Assembly (NCBI GenBank): GCA_946406115.1
Contig: OX291545.1
Span: forward strand, 24,485,153-24,549,152
Direction of reading: 5' to 3'
DNA from: Apoda limacodes
Taxonomy: Eukaryota; Arthropoda; Insecta; Lepidoptera; Limacodidae
DNA length: 64,000 bases
Position numbers and translations under genes: made by a program. This document shows positions 10,473 through 19,170 of this stretch, one piece after another; the stretch's first letter is position 1; every line of letters starts with the position of its first letter. Under the pieces are notes generated by a model. That model was not told the DNA's origin. It searched no databases and worked only from the letters and a program-made list of their open reading frames with translations.

Positions 10473-12537
10473 TAGTTTACAAAATTTAACTTTTTGTCTG
10501 TTGCCGCGAATTTTGTGGTTGATAATGTTCACTTATGACTTGTTTTCGTCAAATCTACCCTCAAAATTTTTTGAGCAGCTCGAGTTACTTTGTTTTTGAT
10601 TTTTGTCATTTAAGCGTATATATTAAGCGATAACAGGCATATTTTACTGTGTTAAGATTAGTATCCAAAGTTTTTGCGTCATGAGTAGTTCAAGGAGACG
10701 TTGTTTAAACAATCCAGATCATTTTTGTTATATATGCGGGGAATATGTGTTTAACGATTGTAGAAAAGTTATATCAGAGTTGGTGAAAAATACCTATTTT
10801 GAGTATTTTGGAATGCTCTTGGATAAAAATGAGAAGTCTTGGGCTCCCAATTGTGTTTGTAAATCGTGTGTGGAATATTTAAGATTGTGGAAAAATGGTA
10901 AAAGAAGTGCCTTTAAATTTGGAACACCGACTATTTGGCGAGAACCACGAAATCATCTCGAAGACTGTTATTTTTGTAGCGTAAACGTAAACGGTTTAAA
11001 TACTAAAAATCGAGCTAAATGGCAGTACCCAAGTACTAGTTGTGTTCAGCGTCCAGTGCAGCGTTCAACTGACTCTTCAGTGCCTAAAAATATATCTGAA
11101 CCCATGGAACAAGACATCGAAGGACCAAGCTCATCACAAAATGATGCTGATTTTGAAGGTATGTCAAATGAGCCAAAATGCTTTTCCCAAAATGAGTTAG
11201 ATGATCTTGTAAGAGATTTAAATCTTTCTAAACAAGCTTCAGAATTGTTAGCATCAAGACTGAAAGAAAAAAATTTGCTTTCCTCAGATACTAAAATAAG
11301 TTTTTATCGTGAAAGAGATAAAGAATTACGGCGTTATTTTTCCGAAGAAAACGGTATTACCTTTTGTTCAGATATCAAAAACTTGTTGATAAAAATGGGC
11401 TTGAAACAATATGAGCCAAACGACTGGCGTTTATTCATTGACAGCTCAAAACGTAGCCTAAAATGTATTCTATTACATAATGGAAATAAATACGCTGGGG
11501 TACCTATTGCCCACAGTACACAGTTAAAGGAAGAATATTGTAACATTTCGCTAGTCTTGAACAAAATAAAATACAATGACCATAAGTGGCAAATTTGTGT
11601 CGATTTAAAAATGGTGAACATTCTTCTCGGTCAACCAAGTGGTTACACTAAGTTTCCCTGTTTCATATGTCTTTGGGACAGTAGAGCTAAACAAGAGCAT
11701 TGGATAAGAAGAAACTGGCCCTTGAGAGAAAGTATGAAGCCTGGAAAGCAAAATATAGTCCAGAATTCATTAGTAGCTCGTGACAAAATTATCCTTCCAC
11801 CATTGCATATAAAACTGGGCATCATGAAACAGTTTGTTAAATCACTAGATAAAGACGGGAACTGCTTTTCTTACATTTGCCAAAAATTTCCTCAGCTCAC
11901 TATGGAAAAAATAAAAGCCGGTATTTTTGACGGCCCCCAAATTAGACAACTTACGAAAGATACTCAATTTAGAAATTCTATGACTGAGTTACAACTAAAG
12001 GCTTGGACAGCTTTCGTCTCTGTGATGCAGAATTTTCTCGGAAATAAAAAATCTGAAAATTATATTGAACTTGTAGAAGACCTTCTGCTACAGTTAAAAA
12101 ATATGGGGTGCAATATGAGCATAAAACTCCATTTCCTCCATAGTCACCTGGACAGGTTTCCGGAAAATTTAGGAGATATGAGCGAAGAGCAGGGAGAGCG
12201 TATGCATCAGGACTTACGTGTCATGGAAGAGCGCTATCAGGGTTTCTGGGTTACAAATATGATGTCTGACTATTGTTGGTCGCTAATACGTCATTTTCCA
12301 AAGTCTACACATCAGAGAAGAGCTTTAAAACGAAGTTTTTTAGAACTCAATGATTAATTATTTTTTTTAATAAAGTTTTTCTTAGTAAATACATGTTTTT
12401 TTCTGTTTTATACCTACATAGCTGAAACTTAGAAACTAGAGCTGATAAAAATCTTTTACTTATATTTTTGAAAATAGCATATCATATGTAGTCAGCAACA
12501 GCTAAAATTTCTTTGGCAACAGATGTACTGTAAACTA
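10473..12537 (+). mobile_element. Candidate DNA transposon carrying the 558-codon gene, with imperfect terminal inverted repeats
   Basis: By eye, the sequence left of the ORF (about 10473-10590) is weakly similar to the reverse complement of the sequence right of it (about 12431-12537). Both read, from outside inward, TAGTTTAC, then CTGTTGCC (10498-10505; complement at 12522-12515), GAA-TTTT, a TATGA-TTTTC segment, and finally AAAA-TTTTT-CAGCTC-AGTT. With these ends the element would be about 2.06 kb with the ORF filling it, a normal layout for a class II element. I could not assign a target-site duplication, so the ends are approximate and the repeat may be partly chance. Confidence 0.4.
10681..12357 (+). 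CDS. Intact single-exon transposase-like gene nested antisense in an FNDC3 intron
   Basis: An uninterrupted 558-codon ORF with ATG at 10681, TAA at 12355-12357 and AATAAA about 12 bases past the stop. It belongs to a family of uncharacterised proteins found in many copies in arthropod genomes. Visible landmarks: CYIC at 16-19 and CVCKSC at 58-63, spaced like a paired-Cys zinc-binding module; the family-typical WREP-HLEDCYFC block (86-99); a low-complexity linker (120-170); DWRLFIDSSKRSLK (248-261) and WQICVDLKMVN (303-313), two hydrophobic strands each with an Asp (D254, D308) suggesting an RNase H-like core; FPCFICLWDSR (325-335); LPPLHIKLG (372-380); and KLHFLHSHLDRFPE with SEEQGERMHQD (482-511), a His/Glu motif. 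Transposase function is my inference from multicopy occurrence and these motifs; no family name is claimed. Intactness implies recent arrival or selection. Confidence 0.85.
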   Translation: MSSSRRRCLNNPDHFCYICGEYVFNDCRKVISELVKNTYFEYFGMLLDKNEKSWAPNCVCKSCVEYLRLWKNGKRSAFKFGTPTIWREPRNHLEDCYFCSVNVNGLNTKNRAKWQYPSTSCVQRPVQRSTDSSVPKNISEPMEQDIEGPSSSQNDADFEGMSNEPKCFSQNELDDLVRDLNLSKQASELLASRLKEKNLLSSDTKISFYRERDKELRRYFSEENGITFCSDIKNLLIKMGLKQYEPNDWRLFIDSSKRSLKCILLHNGNKYAGVPIAHSTQLKEEYCNISLVLNKIKYNDHKWQICVDLKMVNILLGQPSGYTKFPCFICLWDSRAKQEHWIRRNWPLRESMKPGKQNIVQNSLVARDKIILPPLHIKLGIMKQFVKSLDKDGNCFSYICQKFPQLTMEKIKAGIFDGPQIRQLTKDTQFRNSMTELQLKAWTAFVSVMQNFLGNKKSENYIELVEDLLLQLKNMGCNMSIKLHFLHSHLDRFPENLGDMSEEQGERMHQDLRVMEERYQGFWVTNMMSDYCWSLIRHFPKSTHQRRALKRSFLELND

Positions 12538-13157
12538 GTGGGACACTTTTTGGATACAAAGAAATACTAATGAAACAAATTCAATACAGTATTAGGGTTT
12601 TTTTAAAAATTTCATGGGCATGTCCATCCACATTAACATGTGTTTCAGAGTTCAGATCATTGACCCTAAATCACTTTACCAATGCGGATTGGCCTAATTA
12701 GTTATCAAAACTAGTTTATTCAAAAAAGGATGGTAGTTTGTAAATACCACTTTATTCTTTTTAATACAAAATAGTACTATCATTTGGCTAAGTTTTAAGT
12801 TTACTACAGATATTTTTTTAAACTGAAACTGAAAACATATTATTTACAGCTGCCAAAAGAAAATGTTGATTTTACCTTATATTAATACGGTAGAAAGCGA
12901 TGTATAAACCTTTATTCTGTCAATTTACGATTTTAGCAGCTTCAATTCTTAATAAATTTTAAAAATATACAATGATAATACTTTTTATTATACTTGCTCA
13001 AAGCTATTAAAACCACACATTAACATAAAGATAAGCAAAGTCTGTCCTTTCATAAAATATTTTCTTGATATGTAAAATATTACATTGCATAGTGTTAAGA
13101 AAGGAAAATAAAAGGTAAATTAAGTTCCAATGGATTTAATACTAGTTCAGCTTTTAC

Positions 13158-13354
13158 CTGTGGAGTCCTAGTAGCGGACAGCAAGTCCAAAGCAGCTTGA
13201 GGGTCATTCTCATCATCACCCTGGACGGAGGCACCGGCCGAGGAGCCTTCGCCCTCTGACCACGCGCCTGATGAAGCACCCCCACTGCCGCCACCTCGGC
13301 CGTTCATATCCTTGCGTGGCGACAGTGAAGGTGTACTTGTGCCGGAGTTTACTT
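13158..13354 (-). CDS. Fndc3: FNDC3, Ser/Gly-rich linker exon upstream of the FN3 array
   Basis: 197 bases. The acceptor follows TATCAACAG, and the first two bases complete a Glu codon begun with G at 13897. The donor is CAG/GTAAAA in phase 0. It encodes EVNSGTSTPSLSPRKDMNGR, a Gly/Ser-rich stretch, an acidic patch (GDDENDPQ) and AALDLLSATRTPQ, which runs into VSDIT of the next exon. A Ser/Pro segment with an SPxx phospho-site-like motif followed by a short helix before the first FN3 domain is also present in vertebrate FNDC3 proteins. The segment is probably disordered. The upstream intron is short (542 bases). Confidence 0.9.
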
Positions 13355-13896
13355 CTGTTGATAGTAACAAAAAATTTGGAATCCTCAGGATCTTAGCGTT
13401 TTGTGCAATATTTACATTCAGCTTAATAACTACCACTAAACTGACATGGCAGGCAACTTATATAATTTTGCCACAGTACTTATCCGGGGATTAAAAGTAA
13501 AGAGTATACATCCATACTAATATTATAAATGTGAAAGTGTATCTGTCTTCTGTTTGTTTGTTACTCAATCTCACCACAACGGAGCATCCAAGTCAGCTGA
13601 AACTTGGCACAGGATAGTTGATGAGACAGAGAAGGACAAAAGCTACTTTGTATCCTGGAAAATACAAATGATTTTATAAATGACCTCCAAATATTCTTTT
13701 TTGATCGATGAAATAAATAGCACAAAACAGTAATGCAAAAGTATCAATTAAAATAAAAATGGCTTTATATTGTCACAGTTCTTATCCCTTGATACAGGTG
13801 ACATGTAGATGTTTTTATTCTGTAACTACACCATGGATAATGTAAGCAGTGTATTAACAAAACTTATTGCAATATCCATTACAATTTAATACTAAC
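13355..13896 (-). other. FNDC3 intron containing a Lep1-like repeat
   Basis: Short phase-1 intron. Bases from about 13508 to 13680 (TACTAATATTATAAATGTG, then AAGTCAGCTGAAACTTGG) match the common lepidopteran repeat type that begins with a TACTAATATTATAAA end. No coding capacity. Confidence 0.5.
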
Positions 13897-14098
13897 CTAT
13901 ACCATTATTCCTATTTGTTTGTTTTCTTTCTAATTTCTGCCTTAACTTAGAATATTGTTTTTGCGTTCGTTCATCCTTTTGATAGACAGGTGGTGGTGGA
14001 GGCGAGTGCTGCATATGAGGTGGAGGCACATGGTGGAAATGTGTTGGGTACCTAGTGCCATAAAAATGTTGTGGACCTCCAGCACCATTGGCTGGTCC
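13897..14098 (-). CDS. Fndc3: FNDC3, conserved Pro/His and coiled exon shared by both isoforms
   Basis: 202 bases: 67 codons plus one base. The acceptor is GATTTCAG before GGA CCA GCC; the donor is ATAG/GTTAGT. It encodes a Pro/His stretch (HHVPPPHMQHSPPPPPVYQ), then KDERTQKQYSKLRQKLERKQ, a basic, heptad-like helix. The latter resembles the conserved DERxxKxYxxLxxKLxxRQ block of vertebrate FNDC3A/B, the best N-terminal family marker here. The exon accepts, in phase 0, either the exon at 15986-16036 or the exon at 18989-19170, so it is the first exon common to two alternative N-termini. Confidence 0.92.
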
Positions 14099-15985
14099 CT
14101 GAAATCAACAAAATATTTGTAAGGTAAATCTAGACAAATACAAATGCTACTATTATACTATGCATACAGCCTACATACTATAACAAGTTGGATATTGGAA
14201 TGCAATGACACTGACATCGAATGCCCAAAAATCTAATTTGCTTCATTTACAAGCTCTATAATGCACACAATATTTACCATCAGAAACAATCCCAAATTAG
14301 TTTGACCAAGCAAGAGGGTAGCTCAAGGCCGGTTGCCCAAGATGGATGTCAACCTTTTAGAGAGTGGGACTATGGCCTAAGCTCCTTCTTCAAGGAGAGA
14401 CATGTGCCTTAGTGTACAATAGTTCAATAATTAACTGAATTATTAATAGATAGACCTAAAAATCTTTTTTTTAAAGTCAAAAACTTTTTAATTCACTTTG
14501 ACATGGTTCTGTTCCTTTCTAAATGCATGTGAAAAATAAGTTTTATTTCTGAAAATAGGGATTTTACGAGTTGATACTGTGTCACGTATCCAAGCCTTTA
14601 AGGTCAGATCTGCAAGTTATTTAGAAAATTTTGCCATTCTATTAATAATAATTTTTGGTCTTGAAAACTGTTTGTTCGTTTGAATAGTTGTTACCATCGG
14701 TAACTAGAACATTACTTTGGTATTAGGACCCTCAAACCAGTAATGCACCTTTTTATCACCATATATGGTACCAATATATCCATGCACCAAAATGATTCAC
14801 ACACACACACACAGGTGACATTTCTATATTCCTTTCACCAGTCTTATAAAACCATTTTCGCCTGGGCACAACTCATTGCAAATTAGCTGTTTGAGGCAGA
14901 CCCATGCAGCTCCATCTTTTTATATTTGGTTGTAACATATAATTTCAACATATAACTACAGAACCCCAAAATTGGGTAGGTCAAAATAACCAAATTGTTT
15001 GGCGATAGTTCTGTCCCCTTTTTTTTGGATTAATAATTTCCCTTTTCAGCACATAATTCGTATTCCATCACTTCCAATTTTCACAGTCTGTTTTGCTTGA
15101 TAAACGGACACCATATTGAAGACGATAAAGGCCAGAAAGCAGGGTGTCATTGGTTGCGATTAGAGTTTCCTATGGAACTCTAATTTCAACCTTTGTTCAC
15201 AGGGTTCCAGATCTAGATATAAAAGTTCCAAGTCCAGATTTCAAGTAGAGGTTCCAGCAACTGGAAAGGATTCCAGATAGAAGTTCCAAATTCCAGATAG
15301 AAGTTCAAATTTCCAGATAGAGGTTCCAAAACCATATTCCAAGTCCTGGACAAGTTCCCAGGTTGCAGGCAAAGAACCAGATTATAGATCATACCAAGGA
15401 CATATCCAAAGCAGGACAGACTCCAACAGATACATTCCTTTTTTGTCCAGGCAGGACAGGACAACTAACCAGGGGGCTTTTCCTGTGTTTGCATGATTGT
15501 TGCGTTTACATTTTTAATTACTAATTTTTTATTTTTTTTCTGCATATTTTTTTTGATATTTATTCTTCCTTATATAATTGTAATTTTATTCAATAGTTTT
15601 AGTTTCGTATTAAATTTAAATTGCTTAAGCTGTTCTTTTGGTCAGAGTAACTAAAAGGGGGTGCAAGGGAAAAATGACACCCCCCTCCATTTCGTGGCAA
15701 CTGTTTGGATCTAGGTTGTGCGATACATAAAACCTTAAAAATATATTACCATAATGGTAATTAGTTGTAGATAAGTTATTGACTTTTGAACATAATGACA
15801 ACATATTGCACATAAAACTATTTGTAGCCAGTCATAAAACACTGAAAATAAGTCTAGTAGGATGAATATAGGTATATTTCACTGTAATTTTTACTTAGGA
15901 ATTTATACCTGTTACTATTTCAGATAAATAAACAATAGGCAATATGTTACCAATTATTTTGTTTAAAATTGGAAGGTTCACTAAC
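14099..15985 (-). repeat. FNDC3 intron with a degenerate TTCCAGATAGAAG minisatellite (about 15204-15345)
   Basis: This intron separates the short-isoform first exon from the common exon. Around 15204-15345 the words GTTCCA and TTCCAGATAGAAGTTCCAAA recur about six times with variation, a decayed minisatellite with a unit near 20 bases; its minus-strand translation (LEPL, NLEF units) is a by-product. The rest is AT-rich with no recognised feature. Confidence 0.55.
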
Positions 15986-16036
15986 CTTATCATTTTTTTT
16001 ATGAGCATCACTTTTGGTTGGATCAGAATCACTCAT
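15986..16036 (-). CDS. Fndc3: FNDC3, alternative first coding exon (short isoform)
   Basis: Reads ATG at 16036 then 17 codons, MSDSDPTKSDAHKKNDK, ending exactly at an AAG/GTTAGT donor in phase 0, which fits the phase-0 acceptor at 14098. The short isoform would then be 1034 residues: 17 + 133 (exons 13897-14098 and 13158-13354) + 783 (9642-9796 and 6406-8599) + 101. The peptide is polar and charged with no signal peptide, as expected for a tail-anchored cytosolic protein. No in-frame upstream ATG was seen close by. Alternatively this could be a chance ORF in an intron; the promoter-like sequence directly upstream and the matching phase argue against that. Confidence 0.75.
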
Positions 16037-16110
16037 TTTAACTTAAAATATATGTGCAATATATCGTACTGATTAAAAAACACTACTCGCGAGCTCTTAC
16101 GTCACTGCCA
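16037..16110 (-). promoter_or_regulatory. Candidate promoter of the short FNDC3 isoform
   Basis: Upstream of the ATG at 16036 there is an initiator-like TCAGT (minus strand, 16072-16068), which would give a 5' UTR of about 33 bases. About 25-35 bases further upstream lies TGACGTAA (16104-16097), a CRE/bZIP-like site, in a locally GC-richer patch (CGCGAGCTC). There is no clear TATA box at -30. This is inference from motif position; no expression evidence is visible in sequence. Confidence 0.4.
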
Positions 16111-16661
16111 CGTACCGCCAAGTCTCATAACTCGTTTGCTACCTTGTTGGTAGTGATAAGGCACTCGCCAATCACACAAGCGATAAAACGCCACAATATT
16201 CAAACCAACTAAAACTCAATAAACAAACTACCAATAAATTCACTGTGACACCTTCAAAACCGTATCGTTTAGAATGTATAAGTTAAAGAGGTTTTTAGTA
16301 AAAAGTTCTTATATATTAAATACCAGTAAACGTTTTAGCTTGCTACAAAATTCTAGAAGCAATAAAACGTCGGCAATTATTTACACAGATTGAACAGTTG
16401 AACAATGAACACGCGTATAAACCGGTAGGTATTTTGGTACCATTTTGTACAATCCAAAACCGGTAGGATTATACTCTCTTTAGTACAATCAATTACGATA
16501 TGCAATACAACTCACGGAAAACGATTATTTTCGAATAGATAGTTTTCCTTTCAAACTATTCGTAATTTTGGGCGCGTTCGTTTTAGGATGACGGCTTAGA
16601 CTTGCTTGCACGCATTGAATGCGCTCAATGCTGTCTATGCGCACATTTGATTCTTCTGTTG

Positions 16662-17081
16662 AGGTGCGTTTTGTTAACTGCTTCAATGCGTTTAATGTCA
16701 TAATCCTGCCAAGTTAAAAAGACAAATTCTGTATAACACAATACAAATCCTGATTAATTCTCTTTGGTAGGATTACCGCATTATGTTCATTATGTCGGTT
16801 AACCAAACGCCACTTTGACAAAAATGAATGCGCTATGACGTCACATCCGGACCGCATTCAACGCATTGGCTGCATATTCTCGGGAGGTAGAGCAATGGAT
16901 GCGGTGTCAAAATAAGTGGCGTTTTGTTTACCGACATAATATATATTATGCGCTTAATATCAATAATACAACCAAAGATAATGAGCCAAAATTTGTACAG
17001 TGTGTTGTACAGAAGTTACGTCCATTTAACTTGACTAGATTATGAAATTAAACGCATTGAAGCAGTGAGCAGAACGCACCT
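16662..17081. mobile_element. Palindromic MITE with about 155-base inverted arms
   Basis: The left arm starts AGGTGCGTTTTGTTAACTGC at 16662 and the right arm ends in AACGCACCT at 17081. The reverse complement of the right arm follows the left arm through TTCAATGCGTTTAAT, TCATAAT, AAGTTAAA, TTCTGTA and ATTATGTCGGT, then AAACGCCACTT near the centre. About 155 bases pair on each side with scattered differences. No coding capacity. A solo arm of the same family is at 53877-54011. Confidence 0.7.
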
Positions 17082-17428
17082 ATAGTAAACGGCTATATTG
17101 TTTGTTTACATCTGGTGAACGATTGCAATGCCTATGTCATGTCATAACTCTCTCTCTCTCTTTTGTTGACGGCAACAAAACGCAGCTTTTCTTTCGAACT
17201 TTGTAATCTGTCATCCGTTCGTTCTGCATTGGTATCAAAAATATAAAAAAATTTCATGTGTCATACGTTCATTTACATACTATATTTTTGTTATTTTTGT
17301 CACTTTTACCACCGAAAAATGAAACTTTAAACCTATGTCTGGATGGTTTTGATGTTAATCTGTCAAACTGCCTATACATATTTATTGTTAATGGTAGTGG
17401 GTAAGTTATTATCGTAGTGTGTGTGCTA

Positions 17429-18100
17429 GGGGTGATCGAAAAGTAATGATAATAATTGAATATTTGTAAAGCACATAAAAATATGAAAAAAATTTTTTGC
17501 TTCCTTATACATCTACTTGGTCATCAAGGAAAACTGCGAGCTGGAGTGTTGTTTCACCAAGACAACGCACCGGTGTGCCTAGTGTGAGTTTTAGCGTGTT
17601 TGTAACTCAACTGTCGCATTGGCGTATTCACTAAAAGTTCGATGAGAAAAAATCGTCTTAAAACGCGTCCGCTAGAGGCGCTCCTTCATTTCCATACAAG
17701 TTGACGCGAACGCGATAATAGCGTTAAACACTCACACTCAGCACACGGCTCGCAAAGCCGCCGCCGCGCCGTCGCGATGGCTGCCATTCAAGAAACGGGA
17801 TTCGAATTGCTCGAACACCCACCCTCTTCGCCAGACCTGCTCCCAGTGACTTTTACCTCTTTCCTCGTCTATAAAATTATTTTTATTTATGAAAAAAAAA
17901 TGACGACGATAGCGAGGTGATGACTGAGTTTTTGGAGGGTCAAGGCAGAATTTTTTTTTCAAAGTAGAATTATAGGTTAATAAAAAACTAACGGACTAAA
18001 TGTATTGACTTGTTAGGAGATAAATGTTAGACTATTAATTTTTTTGCACTAAAATTCCCTGATTTGATATTGATAATCATTACTTTTGGGTCATCCCTCG
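17429..18100 (+). mobile_element. Deleted mariner element with inverted repeats and TA duplication
   Basis: Left end GGGGTGATCGAAAAGTAATG at 17429; the right end, reverse-complemented, reads CGAGGGATGACCCAAAAGTA from 18100. TA flanks both sides (17427-17428 and 18101-18102), the mariner target duplication. Inside, on plus, GTTTCACCAAGACAACGCACCGGTG (17551-17575 region) encodes FHQDNAPV, the block holding the second catalytic Asp, and about 17776-17850 encodes MAAIQETGFELLEHPP-SPDL, the block with the third Asp. The N-terminal half of the transposase is absent and the rest is broken by a MITE and frame changes, so the copy is dead. Confidence 0.85.
17576..17743. mobile_element. Small MITE nested in the mariner transposase remnant
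   Basis: It begins TGCCTAGTGTGAGTTTTAGCG and ends with the near complement (GCGTTAAACACTCACACTCAGCA); that is, inverted ends TGC-AGTGTGAGT. It lies exactly between the codons for NAPV and the continuation of the mariner reading, so it is a later insertion of about 168 bases. Boundaries are uncertain by about three bases and no target duplication could be fixed. Confidence 0.65.
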
Positions 18101-18541
18101 TACGTCAAGCGTTCGTTTTGCAACCAAATATTTTGTAAGTAACGTTTCAAAGCTACACGAACAACAGGTGTCCATGGCAAAACTGGCATTATTACAAGTG
18201 TGGAAGTATTAAACGTGGGATCCTTTTGTCCCAAAACGAACGCGGCCTTTTGTATAACCAAAATATCTATAGAGAAAGAAGAGTGGAAACGTCAAGTGGT
18301 TTTTTTAATTATATTTATCCCTAAAGACAAAAAAAAATCTTGGACCGTGCATCCTCCTCTTCGCTCAGCAATTTCATTTTCTTTATATCATGAATTTATT
18401 TCTTTTTATTTGCCAATGTGGCAGGCAAAGAACTTAGTCCATACAGCCTTGACTGATGTATTTTTCGTCTTATAAATTATGCCATTTAAAGTTATTGTTT
18501 CTTATGTCGAATCCAATTAAAAAAGGCCTAAGCCTTAGCCT

Positions 18542-18639
18542 AAAAATTGCAGCTCTGCACGTATGGGAAGTTCCCCTGAATTAAGGTACCTATACCTTAA
18601 TTCAGGGGAACTTCCCATAGGTGCAGAGCTGCAATTTTT
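18542..18639. repeat. Near-perfect 47-bp-arm hairpin
   Basis: Arms 18542-18588 and 18593-18639 are reverse complements at 46 of 47 positions (one G/C difference at arm position 20), with a 4-base loop. The arm contains TTGCAGCTCTGCAC and GGGAAGTTCCCCTGAATTAA. There is no ORF. It could be a very young palindromic MITE or a long hairpin RNA precursor. Confidence 0.9.
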
Positions 18640-18988
18640 TTTTTTTTGGAATGAATATTTTTAATGTTCGCGAGAAATAGCCCGCGGCCCGTCTTTCCAC
18701 CCCCTTATCTGCTCCGCCTAAATTCTAATTTATCATTCATCTATGGAAGAGTTTCATACACAACAACAAATTCGTTTTAACAAGAAATACCTACTACTGC
18801 AAGTAGCACACGCATCATTCCAACTACCTATATACTATTTTTGCCTACTTTCGCAGTACCAGAGACCTCGACCAAACCCATTTATTATCGTTTTATGGCC
18901 AAAACTGTACCCACTAAAATTAAAGTGGTTTTTTCGAGACTATTGGCATTCGCACAAATTCATAGGAGCTGCTGTATTATGTACTTAC

Positions 18989-19170
18989 ATAATGATGGGG
19001 CGGTTGATGGTGCGGAGGTGGCTGGTGGTGCGGTTGTTGGTGGTGCGGCGGCGGCTGGTGTTGCGCGTGGTGCGGGTGTCGGTGCACCAGGTAGTGCCGC
19101 ATGTTTTCGTCCATCACAGGAGGCATCATCGCCGGCATCATCGTCGCCGATGTCACCACTGGCAATGCGC
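18989..19170 (-). CDS. Fndc3: FNDC3, His/Pro-rich exon of the long isoform
   Basis: 182 bases. The acceptor is GTTTGCAG before GCGCATTGCC, and the first two bases complete a Gly codon begun at 23687. The donor is CATTAT/GTAAGT, a near-consensus site, in phase 0. It encodes ALPVVTSATMMPAMMPPVMD, then ENMRHYLVHRHPHH and a low-complexity His/Pro/Gln run built from PPPHHQ-type units, ending in PPHHY. Spliced on, it reads HHY-GPANGAGG in frame with the exon at 14098. The Met/Pro stretch (MMPAMMPP) recalls the VPTMMPPPP segment of vertebrate FNDC3 proteins. The His-rich run is probably disordered. Confidence 0.82.

Larger units (their letters stand above)
9797..13157 (-). other. FNDC3 intron hosting the nested element
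   Basis: Intron in phase 0 between the linker exon and the first FN3 exon. Apart from the element above, the remaining DNA is AT-rich with no recognised exon. Confidence 0.85.
17217..18241. mobile_element. Older MITE split by a mariner element
   Basis: The outer pieces 17217-17426 and 18103-18241 together match both units of the head-to-head pair at 45022-45342 and 45425-45739. Shared words are CCACCGAAAAATGAAACTTTA, TTAATCTGTCAAACTGCCTA, CGTTTCAAAGCTACAC, GGCAAAACTGGC and TTAAACGTGG, and the ends are GTTCGTT and AAAACGAAC. Without the mariner the element is about 350 bases. Non-coding. Confidence 0.7.
16037..18988 (-). other. FNDC3 intron/promoter interval between the His-rich exon and the short first exon
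   Basis: Besides the promoter candidate and the mobile elements listed separately, the remaining stretches (16111-16661, 17082-17216, 18242-18541, 18640-18988) show no exon or RNA gene. A short TCTC run lies near 17149-17161. Confidence 0.6.

Noticed and set aside
11334..11825. Minus-strand ORFs inside the transposase-like gene
   Set aside because: Shadow frames of the 558-codon ORF, with no recognisable features.
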